Source: Salvelinus alpinus | Taxonomy: Eukaryota; Chordata; Actinopteri; Salmoniformes; Salmonidae | DNA: 64,000 nt | Assembly (NCBI RefSeq): GCF_045679555.1 | Contig: NC_092098.1 | Span: forward strand, 14,398,538 to 14,462,537 | Direction: 5' to 3' | Shown here: one piece after another, positions 44,201 to 53,739 of the stretch | How positions within the stretch are numbered: the stretch's first letter is position 1 | Layout of the letters: every line of letters starts with the position of its first letter | The notes under the pieces: model-generated | Database searches by the model: none | What the model saw: only the letters and a program-made list of their open reading frames with translations | What the model was told of the DNA's origin: nothing | Program-made: the position numbers and the translations under genes

Positions 44201-45007
44201 GAATAATAAAGAAAAATCAGAAACCGTTGAATTTCTGACTCAGGTGACAGACTTATTTATCATTCAGTAGTAGACCTACTATTAGCCTACTTGCACAGTA
44301 CAGCTTAGGTTGGCCTGACTATGAACGACAAATATGGGAATTATAATTGTAGGTAATTCAGAGTGTATGTCACTGTTTGTCATATCATTTTTCACACAGG
44401 GCGTATTTCCTTCGCTGAGCGGGCCGTTTGGGACATTTTCGGCTAAATTAGAGTATACCCACTTCACCAGGCACCACTGCACCACTGCCTTGATGTAGTG
44501 ATGTTGAATGTAAAAACTGGCTCAACATACCCCACTCTCGGTAATATGATAACATTTCCTGATATTATTATGGTGGTTATTTACGGTATTGCCCAACAAG
44601 TGTCGCACTTACGTTTTCTGAGGTGAGTTGCTGTGATCGTACTCAGAATGATCCCACTGGCTGTTGAAATCGTGCAACCCGACATCTGAATTCCAAGGGA
44701 TTTCTTTTACTTGAGACTGATATGCACCGTTGTGGTCCTCGTGTGTATTCATCGAGACGATTTGTTGGTCGTGATGGTCGGCGTCACTGTACACCGTGTT
44801 ATCATACCACTCTCCTCTCGGATTCTGTCGTCGTCTGTACAAAGCATCTGGCAGAGTCATACATCGGGTTAAAATTGGGGGATTAAAAAACTGGGTGTCA
44901 TCGACGACAGTGGATGGTAATGGTTGAGGATCAACCTCCCACTGCTCAGATGCGCTCTCATGACAGTCTCTATTAGGTGGGGAGGAAAGCGCTGCTGCCC
45001 TCATCAC
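32284..45007 (-). CDS. trpc7: TRPC7-type receptor-operated cation channel, 12 coding exons
   Basis: Plasma-membrane nonselective Ca2+/Na+ channel of the DAG-activated TRPC3/6/7 group. Exons in transcript order: 44613-45007, 37354-38116, 35868-36050, 35319-35483, 34974-35190, 34558-34800, 33803-34067, 33455-33650, 32934-33155, 32748-32834, 32558-32633, 32284-32423. They total 2952 nt (983 aa plus stop), with every phase consistent. Order: N-terminal extension (1-135), conserved [20 protein letters not shown], ankyrin repeats (about 160-320), S1-S6 (about 480-790) with pore helix text [18 protein letters not shown] region [14 protein letters not shown], and a C-terminal coiled coil [21 protein letters not shown]1-S2 and loop text ([16 protein letters not shown]) is closer to TRPC7 than to TRPC3 or TRPC6. 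Human TRPC7 is 862 aa; the excess is mainly exon 1. Confidence 0.96.
34068..34086 (-). repeat. CT microsatellite forming a splice acceptor tract
   Basis: A GA run on the plus strand reads CT on the transcript and ends directly at the CTCAG acceptor of the trpc7 exon starting at 34067. It serves as the polypyrimidine tract. Confidence 0.7.
36051..36115 (-). repeat. CT-rich microsatellite near trpc7 exon 3 acceptor
   Basis: A GA/GAGC repeat on the plus strand begins within a few bases of the CTGTGTAG acceptor for exon 35868-36050. On the transcript it forms a long pyrimidine tract. Confidence 0.7.
36660..36815 (-). repeat. SINE fragment in trpc7 intron 2
   Basis: Contains ACAAATTCTTATTTACAATG, CGGCCAAACCCTCCC and GGGACTCCCGATCACAG. 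These match the 3' half of the minus-strand SINE at 52940-53176. The tRNA-like head is missing. Confidence 0.75.
38643..40277 (+). mobile_element. Complete Tc1 transposon in trpc7 intron 1
   Basis: The ends CAGTGGGGCAAAAAAGTATT (38643) and the inverse finishing TTTTTTGCCCCACTG (40277) are flanked by TA (38641-38642, 40278-40279). The inverted repeats extend about 200 bp on each side, with inner repeats GGTGGAAAATAAGTATTTGG near 38820 and its inverse near 40050. The right repeat has a roughly 30-bp tandem duplication (TCCTACAATGTGATTTTCTG twice, about 40098-40153). The element is 1635 bp and encodes an uninterrupted transposase. Confidence 0.95.
39009..40031 (+). CDS. Tc1 transposase, full length (Passport-like), apparently intact
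   Basis: 340 aa, the normal length for Tc1 transposases, no stop or frameshift. It cuts and pastes its own element at TA sites. Residues about 1-115 form the paired-like DNA-binding region (two helix-turn-helix units; [13 protein letters not shown]), with a basic linker [11 protein letters not shown] at 58-68. The catalytic DD34E triad is complete: D153 in [12 protein letters not shown]244 in [10 protein letters not shown] and E279 in [11 protein letters not shown]. The glycine-rich box [12 protein letters not shown] is present. It ends ANKGYITKY. It lies antisense to trpc7. Intactness suggests recent activity of this family, but expression and excision are not shown. Confidence 0.95.
   Translation: MAKTKELSKDTRNKIVDLHQAGKTESAIGKQLGLKKSTVGAIIRKWKTYKTTDNLPRSGAPRKISPRGVKMITRTVSKNPRTTRGDLVNDLQRAGTKVTKPTISNTLRRQGLKSCSARRVPLLKPVHVQARLKFAREHLDDPEEDWENVIWSDETKIELFGKNSTRRVWRTKNAELHPKNTIPTVKHGGGNIMLWGCFSAKGPGRLIRVKDRMNGAMYREILSENLLPSARALKMKRGWVFQHDNDPKHTARATKEWLRKKHFKVLEWPSQSPDLNPIENLWRELKVCVAQQQPQNITALEEICVEEWAKIPATVCENLVKTYRKRLTSVIANKGYITKY
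40560..41280 (+). mobile_element. Rex1-type LINE, 3' part
   Basis: The translation contains [34 protein letters not shown] and [17 protein letters not shown], the C-terminal end of Rex1/Babar-like reverse transcriptases. It then loses frame and runs into an AT-rich 3' region. The RT core is missing. A second copy of the same text lies at 49547-49900, and a related minus-strand copy at 50714-51460. Confidence 0.85.
41283..41336. repeat. CA/TA microsatellite
   Basis: Alternating CACACA, TATATA and CACACA blocks directly after the LINE 3' end. Confidence 0.8.
41520..41866 (+). repeat. LTR-like fragment (probable gypsy LTR)
   Basis: Pyrimidine-rich text with GTAAATAAACTTC (poly(A) signal) followed by CTGCATCTGGGTCTTATCCT, the usual 3' portion of salmonid gypsy LTRs. 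No internal coding region adjoins it, so it may be a solo or truncated LTR. Confidence 0.55.
41880..42190 (-). repeat. Unnamed dispersed repeat, copy C
   Basis: Read on the minus strand it contains TTTGGTCGAAAATTTTCTGTGC at one end and, in the reverse order expected, GGAGCATTGTCTAAATTCAAA and a pair of inverted CTCATTGATYGAGA words. The same parts occur on the plus strand at 53740-54130 and partly at 57456-57725. Confidence 0.65.
42620..43505. other. Intronic repeat-like sequence
   Basis: GGTATACGCAGGTATACCCAC (42650 area) and GTATACCCACTTCACC (near 44455) look like inverted ends of a larger decayed element spanning about 42630-44490. No coding capacity is seen. Confidence 0.35.
43514..43575 (-). 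repeat. SINE/LINE 3'-tail fragment
   Basis: On the minus strand it reads AAGTCGCTCTGGACAAGAGC and then GTCTGCTAAATGACTTAAAT, the shared tail of salmonid SINEs and L2 LINEs. Confidence 0.8.
43925..44190 (-). repeat. Second copy of the TTAA-type element, partial
   Basis: Reverse orientation relative to 24235-25457. It shares CCTCTTAAGGAT, GCCTGTAGCTCAGG and GTAGGAGAATATAACACA in order. Confidence 0.75.
44613..45007 (-). CDS. trpc7: trpc7 exon 1: 132-residue N-terminal extension
   Basis: Open from ATG at 45007 (a second ATG follows immediately) to a canonical GTAAGT donor at 44612-44607. It joins exon 2 (acceptor CATCCAG) in phase 2, reading [15 protein letters not shown] across the junction. 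Composition is polar and acidic, rich in H, D, N and Q, with a basic patch [11 protein letters not shown] and no membrane segment, suggesting a disordered cytosolic tail. The shorter start MHRRKTT in exon 2 (38104-38106) would give a protein of mammalian length if this exon is skipped. Support: open frame, splice site and phase. Expression is not shown. Confidence 0.75.
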
Positions 45008-46146
45008 GAGTGTATGGCTCCAGGTGTCTTTACCTCTCGTCCAGTTCCAACAGTCTTCTAGTGGTTCTGAATAGAAAGATTGACCAACTAGTTACCCATA
45101 AAACACTCTTGAGCAGTCGCAATAAATTGACAGAGAAAATCTCTCGCTCTCTCTCTCTCTCTGCAATTGATATACGCCTAAATATAGAGTAGGCTGTAAT
45201 CCAATTCAATTGGGACCTTTTTGTCTGTCAACCAGTGATAGCCTAATCAAAACGGGTTTTCAGTTTTCTTCAACTCTTCTCTGAAAGGCTTGACATAAAC
45301 TCAACTCCTGTGTGATCTGTAGTGGAGTAGGTACCCATATATAACATGTCAGGTGCACTAATTGCCGTCTGTGAACTGCCAAATCTTCTCTGATGAATTA
45401 GGGCTGTCTATTAAATCCCAACATCCTGTTGGGGGGCTTTGATCCACTTCAAAGGCGCAAACAGGGCTGTTCTGTAGTGCAGCAGGTTGCACATTATGCT
45501 AATCTAATGTGACTGCACACCATCCAAGCTAAAAAAAATTGTCTTTGCCAGAAAACATAACTAATTTGTCCCTCAGCTTCCTCCTTTCTGCATTGAGGAT
45601 TGAGAGATATTTCGTGGCTGAAGGTTTTATTTGAAGGATTTTTTACTTGAATGATGTGTGGTTGGGCCCTGATTTTGTGAGAATTCATAACAAATCATAA
45701 TGTGTATGCAATCTTGCTTGCACCCATTCATCTAAATGTTTTCAATGGATTAGATTATAATACAAAATATGTGCCTATATGGGTTGCATATGCAGCTGTA
45801 ATGAATAAAAAGCATTTAAGATGACAAAGAAAATATTAAGTACGGGATGTGCTGGGAAAAAACTGATCAACAGCAGAGTCCAGGTTATTATGGGACCCTC
45901 TGGTTTAGCCTAATCAATGGCCTTGCATGACCAATTAGATGTCAGGATTAATGGCTTTGATTACTGGAGGAACACCTCTGTCACAGACAGTGCTGCTCCA
46001 GGAAATCCATTTCCACAAAACTAGAGTGAAAATTATATGTTTTAATGAGACAAAGAGTATCATAACATAAATGAAGGCTACTTAACATACTGAATATTAG
46101 ATCTCTGGGCCATGTGAAAGTGTATAATGTGTAGTGGTGGTATAGG
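45008..46146. other. trpc7 upstream region
   Basis: Presumed trpc7 promoter by position. A CT microsatellite lies near 45140-45163. No TATA box, exon or named repeat is evident. Confidence 0.4.
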
Positions 46147-47032
46147 TAGGGTTGTAAAGGGAACCCGTAAACTGACCGAATTTTGGTAACTTTCAAGGAT
46201 TTCATGTAATTTATCACAAGACATCAAATCAAATGGTATTAGTCACATGCTCCACATACAGTGAAATGCTTACTTACAAGTGCTTAACAACAATGCAGTT
46301 CATGAGAGTTAAGAAATTATTTACTAAATAAACTAAAGTAAATATAGTAAAATAAAAACAACAATAATGAGGCTATATACAGGTTAGTCCAGTTATTCGA
46401 GTTATTAGTCGAGTTATTTTGTACATGTAGGTAGGGTGGCCCTTTCGGGTACTTCAGATTATCACAGGTGTCTGTAATTATCTCTAGTCCTTTGTGTGGC
46501 CTTGTCAAATGTATAAAATAAATTAAATAAGATGATTTTAAAATAAAAAATAGAATGACTAAGCTGTATAACATCTTAAATATAAACCATCAACTTAGTG
46601 AATATCATTAGTGTTTAATATGAGAGTTTAAGCATGAAATATAATTTATATATTTTCTATAGACTTATTTATTTGACTGTCAATATTATTATTATTATTT
46701 GTTTATGTCTTTGTTCTCAGTGTTTTGGCGCCAAACATGTGGCAGTTGTGAAAAAAGTCAATAGTTGGAAGAGTTGCAGACTTATTTGAAAATAATGCCA
46801 TTGTTGATTAGAATATTTTTTTCATTAATTAGGCAATTTTCTCTTGAACCATATGAACTATCCACTAGAAACACATGGACAAAATTGACACAGATATAAC
46901 AAATAAATATTAATACTTAAAACAATTTTTTATTCAACTATAAATTACCATAGATTGCCATTAACTGTTAATGATCAAAATTACAGAAGATTCTGCTAAC
47001 TTTGTTAAATTACCAGTAGCTTTGCAACCCTA
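46147..47032. mobile_element. Non-autonomous hAT-type element with nested LINE fragment
   Basis: TAGGGTTGTAAAG at 46147 and the inverse CTTTGCAACCCTA ending at 47032 are terminal repeats. Flanks GGTATAGG (46139-46146) and GGTATAGA (47033-47040) match at 7 of 8 positions, as in an aged hAT target duplication. A minus-strand LINE 3' fragment (about 46222-46500, CAGTGAAATGCTTACTTAC) sits inside. No transposase. Confidence 0.75.
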
Positions 47033-47360
47033 GGTATAGACTTACATGCTGTAAACCTAGATAGATGCAGAATGTCCGATAGTTCAAATGAAGTAAGCTG
47101 CATAATACACGTATATCATCTATCGGTCAGATGTAGATATAGGGGTAATATTTACTCTTACCTTCATAGAAAATGTGTTGAAGTTTCCCAAAATGTCTTA
47201 TTGACTCTATTAAAGACTGTCTTTGAGTATCTAAGGACAATAGAACTGAACTCCCACATAAGAATACACAAAAAGCCCAGTGTTCCAGCTTCACAAGGAC
47301 CAATAATCCCATCACCGTTTATAATGCTGTTTCTGCCTGTCTGAGGGGAACAGGGCGCAC

Positions 47361-47365
<5 letters not shown>

Positions 47366-47449
<84 letters not shown>
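47366..47449. repeat. CA dinucleotide microsatellite, 42 units
   Basis: Uninterrupted CA over 84 bp, preceded by short CGCACA and ACACG interruptions. Confidence 0.97.
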
Positions 47450-47451
<2 letters not shown>

Positions 47452-47616
47452 GTTTAGTTATGAAAAAGTTCAAATCTATTTATCATCATTTGATATTGGT
47501 TAAGCTGTCCCAAAATAGTTAACCACATCACCACAGGATTAACATCATGTTACTGTGGAGGTGATGTGACATTACAGATGCACCTGAGGAATTGAATCGG
47601 AGTTGGTCCATTCATT

Positions 47617-47675
47617 TACATTTTAGTTATTAGCAAACACTCTTATCCAGAGCGACTTACAATTAGTGCATTCAT
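47617..47675 (-). repeat. SINE/LINE 3'-tail fragment
   Basis: Minus strand reads AAGTCGCTCTGGATAAGAGT and then GTTTGCTAATAACTAAAATG, a degraded copy of the shared tail. Confidence 0.7.
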
Positions 47676-47763
47676 CTTAAGATAGCTAGGTGAGACAACC
47701 ACATATCAGTCATAGTAAGTACATTTTTCCTCAATAAAGAAGTTATCTGCAAAGTCAGTCTTA

Positions 47764-48304
47764 CAGTTTTTTACAATCTCTTACACACTAAAAGTGATAC
47801 TTGAGGCACACTCAGTGAAACCATTAACTCATGTATCTTCAGACCAAGTCTGCAAAACTGCAAGCATATTATCTGCTTTACACTCAGTTTGCAAAACACT
47901 AAACACAATTGTAAAACACACTTTTTGCAAAAACACAGGTCTCTACATTAGACACATCATTCAAAACGAACAGGTCTTGTGTTTCGTTTGGAAAACACCG
48001 CCATTCAAAATGGCACACTCATTTACCGATTACCTACACTCAGTGCTGACGTGTGAAAACACTTATACTGTGGCTACTTTCTTCACTTGGAAATCAGAGC
48101 TTGAGAACTATAAATAGGCTTCAGGTTGACTTTCTTGGTTTGGACAACAATGGAGGCCAATTTTGGAGAGAGGGTTAGAGGAAGAGGAGTGAGTAAGAGG
48201 GGGACGAGGACATGTTGTGTGTGTATTTTGGGGTTTTGTGTGTAGAGTCTAGAGAAAAGGAGCCACAGTTTCAGAAATCACGTGTAAGCAATTGTCAAAA
48301 ACTG
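47764..48304 (+). mobile_element. Short mariner-type element with intact ends
   Basis: Left end CAGTTTTTTACAATCTCTTA (47764) and the reversed right end CAGTTTTTGACAATTGCTTA match, with TA on both sides (47762-47763, 48305-48306). Length is 541 bp. Inside, ATGGAGGCCAATTTTGGAG (about 48149) begins an MEANFGERVRGRG-like stretch rich in R and G. That is reminiscent of the transposase N-terminus of a fish mariner family, so this is probably an internal-deletion derivative. Confidence 0.75.
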
Positions 48305-49493
48305 TAATAGGAAAATACCATTCACCTGTGAATCAAAATTACATTGCTGTAGTGGCCTGTCAATTTAAAAGACAGATTTCAGAATGATTTGCCTACAGTA
48401 TGTGAGGAAGATTAATGAAAGTTAGTTGACAATTATGCTTTTCAGCTCTCATGGAGGGATGAAGTGACCTTTGTTAGGCCCTATGAAATAGCACTCTCTA
48501 GTGATCAACAGAACAATATATTTTTTGCTGTATGGATTGAATTGATGAAGCATATTGCATATATACCCAGGATAATTGTCTAGATGGGTGTACATTTTAT
48601 TGGCCACAGGTTACCCTGCAGCCATGAAACTAGAAACTTTTGGTCACTTTCCCCTGCTCAGACGCTGCATCGAGCAATGGTTGCGTACTACTTCATCAAC
48701 TGTGCTGTCGGGCACCAGATTGTTATAACATATGCAGGCGTTATAATACTGTGTTCATAATCAAGTCGAAAGGTGGTGATTACCAGATGTGAAGTCGTAA
48801 ATGGGTAGTTGACGTGACGCCCCCTTTTTTGTTGTTGTTCATAATGACAAACACAAATATAACTTAATTAAAATTATTTAAAATGTTGCCATATTAACAT
48901 TGATCATCACAAGTAAATTGCATTGAAAATAGTAATTTCTTACAATTTTCAACCAAATGTGATAGTCTAATGGTGTGACTGTCACAGGTTAGGTTGTGGA
49001 AGAAAATTCCCTTCTCTTACTCTTTTAATCATAACACAAGTCTATGTCAAGAAATAAAAGTCTCCATGTCAATTCATGATATTTCCAAATAGTTGTCATT
49101 GATTACATTTTGTCACCAAAACCAATGTCTACTTGGTGTGACACAATACTGTGATTAAAAAACGGGTATGCATTCGGGCACCATTGCACAGGGGATGGTT
49201 CTCTTGCAATCAGGAAGTACAAAAGACATTGCTGGAGCACATGGTCGAAACAGACTAAGCTTTTTTAGAAATATTGATACAAATATGACACTTTTCTGGC
49301 AGTGGCATAAAAGGAGTCTGTTTTTTAGTCCTTTGGTGCAGCACCATATGTGACATTAAATATGAAAATCATGAACATAAAGGACAATTGAAGTATAACA
49401 AGCAATAAAAACATGTTGTGATTAAATAAAATGAAAGGACTGTGCCCCTGCGCCTCGCTGTGCGCCCAAGTTAAACACAATGTTGTTGGGGGA
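48305..49493. other. Spacer
   Basis: AT-rich. No gene, RNA or recognised repeat. Confidence 0.4.
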
Positions 49494-50713
49494 TAACTGG
49501 TTAAGCCTCGTAGTAGCATATGCTTGCCTCAAAGATTAAGCCATGCACAATTGAGAGCATCCTGTCGGGCTGTATCACTGCCTGGTACGGCAACTGCACC
49601 GCCCACAACCGCAGGGCTCTCCAGAGGGTGGTGCGGTCTGCCCAACGCATCACTGGGGGGGGCAAACTACCTGCCCTCTAGGACACCTACAGCACCCGAT
49701 GTCACAGGAAAGAAGGTCAAAAAGATAATCAAGGAAAACAACCAACCGAGCCACTGCCTGTTCACCCCGCTATCATCCAGAAGGTGAGGTCAGTACAGGT
49801 GCATCAAAGCTGGGACCGAGAGACTGAAAAACAGCTTCTATCTCAAGGCCATCAGACTGTTACATAGCAATCACTAACACAGAAAGGCTGCTGCCTATAT
49901 ACACAGACTTGAAATCATTGGACACTTTAATAAATGGAACGCTAGTCAATAATGTTTACATATCTTGCATTACTGATATGTATATACTGTATTCTATACT
50001 ATTCTACTGTATTTTAGTCTTTGTCGCTCTGACATTCCGCATCCATATATTTATATATGCTTAATTCCATTCCGTAGATTTGTGTGTATTGGGTATTTGT
50101 TGTGAAATTGTTAGATATTAATTGTTAGATTTTGCTGCACTGTCGGAACTAGAAGCACAGGCATTTCGCTACACCCGCAATAACATCTGCTAAACACGTG
50201 TTTGTGACCACTAAAATATGATTTGAAGTCAAAGTACACATTACCCGTACAGTGAAACTGCGAATGGCTCATCAGTTATGGTTCCTTGATCGCTCCAATG
50301 TTACTTGGATAACTGTGGCAATTCTAGAGTTAATACATGCCAATGAGTTGACCTTTGGGTATCCGTGCATTTATCAGGCCCAAAACCCATGTGGGTGCCC
50401 CGGACACTTTTTTTGACTCTAGATAACCTCGAGCCGATCACAGGCCCTTCTTGGCGGTGATGTTTCATTCGAATGTATGCCCTATCAACTTTTGATGGTG
50501 CTTTCTGTGCCTAACACTGGTCATGGGGATTCAGGGTTTGATCCCGGAATGGGAGCCTAGGAAACAGCTACCATTCCCAAGGATTAAGGCAGCAGGCACG
50601 CAAATTACCCACTGCCGACTTGTGGAGGTATCCCAAAAAGAACAAAACAGGACTCTCTGTTGGCCCTGTAATTGGAATGAGTACATTTAAAATTATTTTA
50701 CGAGGATCCATTG
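49494..50713 (+). pseudogene. 18S rRNA pseudogene (5' part), split by a LINE
   Basis: 49494-49546 matches the very start of mature 18S rRNA (GTAGCATATGCTTG, CTCAAAGATTAAGCCATGCA). After a LINE insertion, 50226-50713 continues (GTACAGTGAAACTGCG, CTCTAGATAACCTCGAGCCG, GGCAGCAGGCACGCAAATTA, GGAATGAGTACA, CGAGGATCCATTG). About the first 550 nt of 18S are covered, with many transitions and small deletions. No ITS, 5.8S or external spacer is seen. This is a dispersed dead copy, not a functional rDNA unit. Confidence 0.93.
49547..50225 (+). mobile_element. Rex1-type LINE 3' fragment inserted in the 18S pseudogene
   Basis: Begins with text matching 40700-40900 (GAGAGCATCCTGTCGGGCTG, CGCAGGGCTCTCCAGAGGGT) and ends with the 3' region TGCTGCACTGTCGGAACTAG, GCATTTCGCTACACCCGCAA. 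The reading frame is broken. The insertion falls just after 18S position about 47-50. Confidence 0.85.
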
Positions 50714-51460
50714 CTATATATAACAAAAAATTAAGGAGCAACAATAAAATAACAGTAGCTAGGCTATATACAGGGGGTTCTGGTACAGAGTCAATGTGCG
50801 TGGCACCGGTTAATTGGGATAATATGTACATGTAGGTAAAGGGAAAGTGACTATGCATGAATAATAAACAGAGTAGCAGCAGTGTAAAAATGAGGGGTGG
50901 GGAGGATGCAAATAGTCCAGATAGCCATTTGATTAACTGTTTAGGAGTCTTATGGCTTGGGGGTAGAAGCTGTTAAGAAGCCTTTTTGACCTAGACTTGG
51001 CGCTCCGGTAACGCTTGCCATGCGGTAGCAGAGCGAACAGTCTATGACTAGGGTGGCTGGAGTCCTTAGCAATTTTTTGGGCCTTCCTCTGACACTGCCT
51101 GGTATAGAGGTCCTGGATGGCAGGAAGCTTGGCCCCAGTGATGTACTGGGCCGTATGCATTACCCTCTGTAGTGCCTTGCGGTCAGATGCCGTGCAGTTG
51201 CCATACCAGGCAGTGATGCAACCAGTCAGGATGCTCTAGATGGTGAAGTTGTAGAATTTTGAGGATCTGAAGACCCATGCCAAATCTTTTCAGTCTCCCG
51301 AGGGGAAAAGTAATTGTCATGCTCTCTTCACGATTGTCTTGGTGTGTTTGGACCATGATAGTTTGTTGTTGATGTGGACACCAAGGAACTTGAAGCTCTC
51401 AATCTGCTCCATTACAGCCCTGTCGATGAGAATATATATTGTCTTTCTAAGGTCCTGTGG
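50714..51460 (-). mobile_element. Rex1-type LINE, C-terminal part
   Basis: Minus-strand translation gives QYITGAKLPAIQDLYTRQCQ, RKAQKIAKDSSHPSHRLFAL and LPHGKRYRSAKSRSKRLLNS, typical of the Rex1/Babar reverse-transcriptase C-terminus. It abuts the 18S pseudogene's truncated 3' edge. The upstream RT is absent or too decayed. Confidence 0.85.
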
Positions 51461-52300
51461 AAAAACATAAAAATTATCTTAAAGAAGACATGCTGTTACT
51501 CATAGGGAACATTTTAAGACTGGTAAGACCAGAGACAGATGAGCTGGGGGAATTGTTGACCGGGATCATTGATAGCCAGCAATGCCTGGAAGGTTTCTGA
51601 AGACAACCAGCTACATTTGAGTGATGCATTTTGATTTGGGGGTCACCAAAAGGGAAAAAGAAACACAACACTTATTTGTCGATCACTCATATTGATATCA
51701 GGTTGAAATCCATAGAATGGGAGGGGAGAGTCGGACACGTCCTGTTCAAACTGACCTTACAAAAAACAACATGGAATCTGGGAATAATATGTATATCACT
51801 GTTTAGAGGAAAACTTGTAGAAGACAGCAAGCTGTGTTTGGATTGTTGCATTTTGTTTCAAGTTGGTCGGCAACGCAGAAAGGTAAATGCAACACTATTT
51901 TGTTAAATCACTCATATCTCAATCGAGCGTGGGCAAACGTGTATGCGCTGGTTAAACTAACGATTCATAGGCCACAGTGAATCTGAGAATCATTTGTATA
52001 ACACTGCTTAGAAGAGAATTTGCTGAAGACAGTCATCAGTCACAGTTTGCAGCTAACAAGAATTATGTGGTGACCAAAGATTATCAGAGGGATTTTCAGG
52101 CTGAACTGATGGGGAATCCATTTCGATGACAGCTGAGAAGTAATGCGATACCGTAGATAAAAAAGAAATTATCCTTCAGAAAATGGAAGATTCTCCATTA
52201 GAGGTAACCTAACGTTAGCTAGCTTGCTAGCCTAGCTGGGTAAGTTAGCTAGCTAAGGTTACAATGCTGTATTGAACTAGCCATCAGCTAAATCATGTAG
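51461..52300. repeat. Degenerate tandem repeat and spacer
   Basis: CAACACT with ATCACTCATAT at 51666 recurs at 51890. ATCTGRGAAT with TGTATAWCACTG at about 51776-51801 recurs at about 51981-52005. Two old copies of roughly 205-225 bp are therefore likely. A GTTAGCTAGC cluster follows at 52210-52260. Confidence 0.45.
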
Positions 52301-52307
52301 CTATCTT

Positions 52308-52463
52308 TTGGCATCCCATGTGGGTCAGTTGGTAGAGCATGGCGCTTGCAACGCCAGGGTTGTGGGTTTGATACCCACAATAAAAAGTACTAAAAGGCAT
52401 CCATTCACTACTGTAAGTTGCTCTGGATAAGAGCGTCTGCTAAATGACAAATCTAAATGTACA
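52308..52463 (+). repeat. HpaI-type tRNA-derived SINE
   Basis: Head with A-box-like GTCAGTTGGTAGAGCATGG and B-box-like GGGTTTGATACCCAC, then TTGCTCTGGATAAGAGCGTC in the 3' tail. Full organisation from Pol III promoter to LINE-derived tail. Confidence 0.88.
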
Positions 52464-52901
52464 CACGGCTAATCAATTTAGCTTATGCCATGGTAGTCAC
52501 TGCTAGACTGGTAGCTACCTTCAGCAGAGTGAACGTTTTGTTGGTTCGTTCCATCTTTGACTGATGTTAGCTTGCTAATTTGACTCTTATTTGGTATCTC
52601 AATTTGGTTGCCATCTATTCCACTCTTGTCTGGAAATCACTCTCTTACTAAAAATGGAATTGTCGAAATGGCTAACTCACTCTGTTTGTGTGTTGGTAGC
52701 AATGATGAATGTGTATAAATCGTCTATGGTTGGTTCTCAGCCAGTCTCAGCTGGCTAGCAATCTTGCTGCCAATTTACTGATGCTAGATCAGTTCTGAAA
52801 AATATATGATGTGATTAAGACCAATTAGTGGAACAAATATCAGGATTGGGCTGACTGTGTAAACTCAGCCAGTGTGGCTCAGCATAAGACCATGTAGAAC
52901 A
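52464..52901. other. Spacer
   Basis: No gene or named repeat seen. Confidence 0.4.
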
Positions 52902-53311
52902 CACAGGAGGCTGCTGAGGGCAGGACGGCTCATAATATTGTATTTGTAAAAACATACTTTTTAAAATGTAGCCTCTCTGTAACAAAGCAAGTCAGTTGAG
53001 AAAAAATTATTATTTACAATGACAGCCTACTCCAGCGACACAGGGCCAATTGTGCACCACCCTATGGGATTCCCAATCACGGCCGGATGTGATACAACCT
53101 GGATTTGAACCAAGTACTTTAGTGACGCCTCTTTCGCTGAGATGCAGTGCCTTAGACCGCGCCGCCACTCAGGAGCATGACCGGCGTTAATGGAATGGCA
53201 TCAACACATGTAAACCACATGTTTTATGTATTTGATTCCATTCCATTCATTCCGCCCGAGTCATTACTACCAGCCCGTCCTCCCCAATTAAGGTGCCACC
53301 AACCTCCTGTG
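52902..53311. mobile_element. MITE with CACAGGAGG ends, containing a SINE
   Basis: Left end CACAGGAGGCTGCTGAGGGC (52902) and right end CCACCAACCTCCTGTG (to 53311) are inverted. The internal body (GGCATCAACACATG, CCATTCATTCCGCC) flanks a minus-strand SINE at about 52940-53176. That SINE's head, on the minus strand, reads GCTCCTGAGTGGCGGCGCGG with the B-box-like GGTTCAAATCCAGG. Confidence 0.75.
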
Positions 53312-53317
53312 GTAGAA

Positions 53318-53491
53318 CAGGGGTCTCCAACCCTGTTCCTGGAGTTACCCTCCTGTAGGTTTCGCTCCAACCCCAGTTGTAACTAACCTGGTTCAGTTTA
53401 TCAACCAGCTAATCATTAGAATCAGGTGTGCTAGAATAGGGTGAAAACCTAGTGGATGGTAACTCTCCAGGAACAGGGTTGGTGAACCCTG
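53318..53491. mobile_element. Palindromic hAT-type MITE
   Basis: CAGGGGTCTCCAACCCTGTTCCTGGAG-type left arm (53318) is mirrored by CTCCAGGAACAGGGTTGG and CCCTG at the right (to 53491). No clear 8-bp flank duplication. Confidence 0.75.
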
Positions 53492-53739
53492 ATTTAGGAC
53501 CACCATAAAATATATTTAAGAATATATTTAAGTTGTACAGGGCTCTGTAGGATCAAACAGATGCTAGACATTCAGGTAACCAAAGAATGTTTGTTTATTT
53601 GTCAAATTCTAAAATACAGGGGAGTGTACACTATTTAATGCTAACTCAAGAGACCTGGGTATTCAACAACAATGCTCTATAGAAAAATACTATGAACAGT
53701 GTAGTTCAGTGTGTCTCAGGTGTAGAGACACACAAGTGC

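Noticed and set aside
32284-45007. Assignment to trpc3 or trpc6 instead of trpc7
   Set aside because: The S1-S2 loop, the [16 protein letters not shown] block and the coiled-coil text fit TRPC7 better, and etf1 and trpc7 are both on human 5q31.
47164-47448. Minus-strand frame beginning with alternating Cys-Val
   Set aside because: It is a translation of the CA microsatellite, not a protein.
47366-47449. CRISPR-like regular repeat
   Set aside because: A pure CA microsatellite in a vertebrate genome, with no spacers.
49494-50713. Functional rRNA gene
   Set aside because: Only the first ~550 nt of 18S are present, with many substitutions and a LINE insertion, so it is a pseudogene.
52308-52385. 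tRNA-like sequence with A and B boxes
   Set aside because: The LINE-type tail and degraded cloverleaf show it is the head of an HpaI-type SINE, not a tRNA gene.
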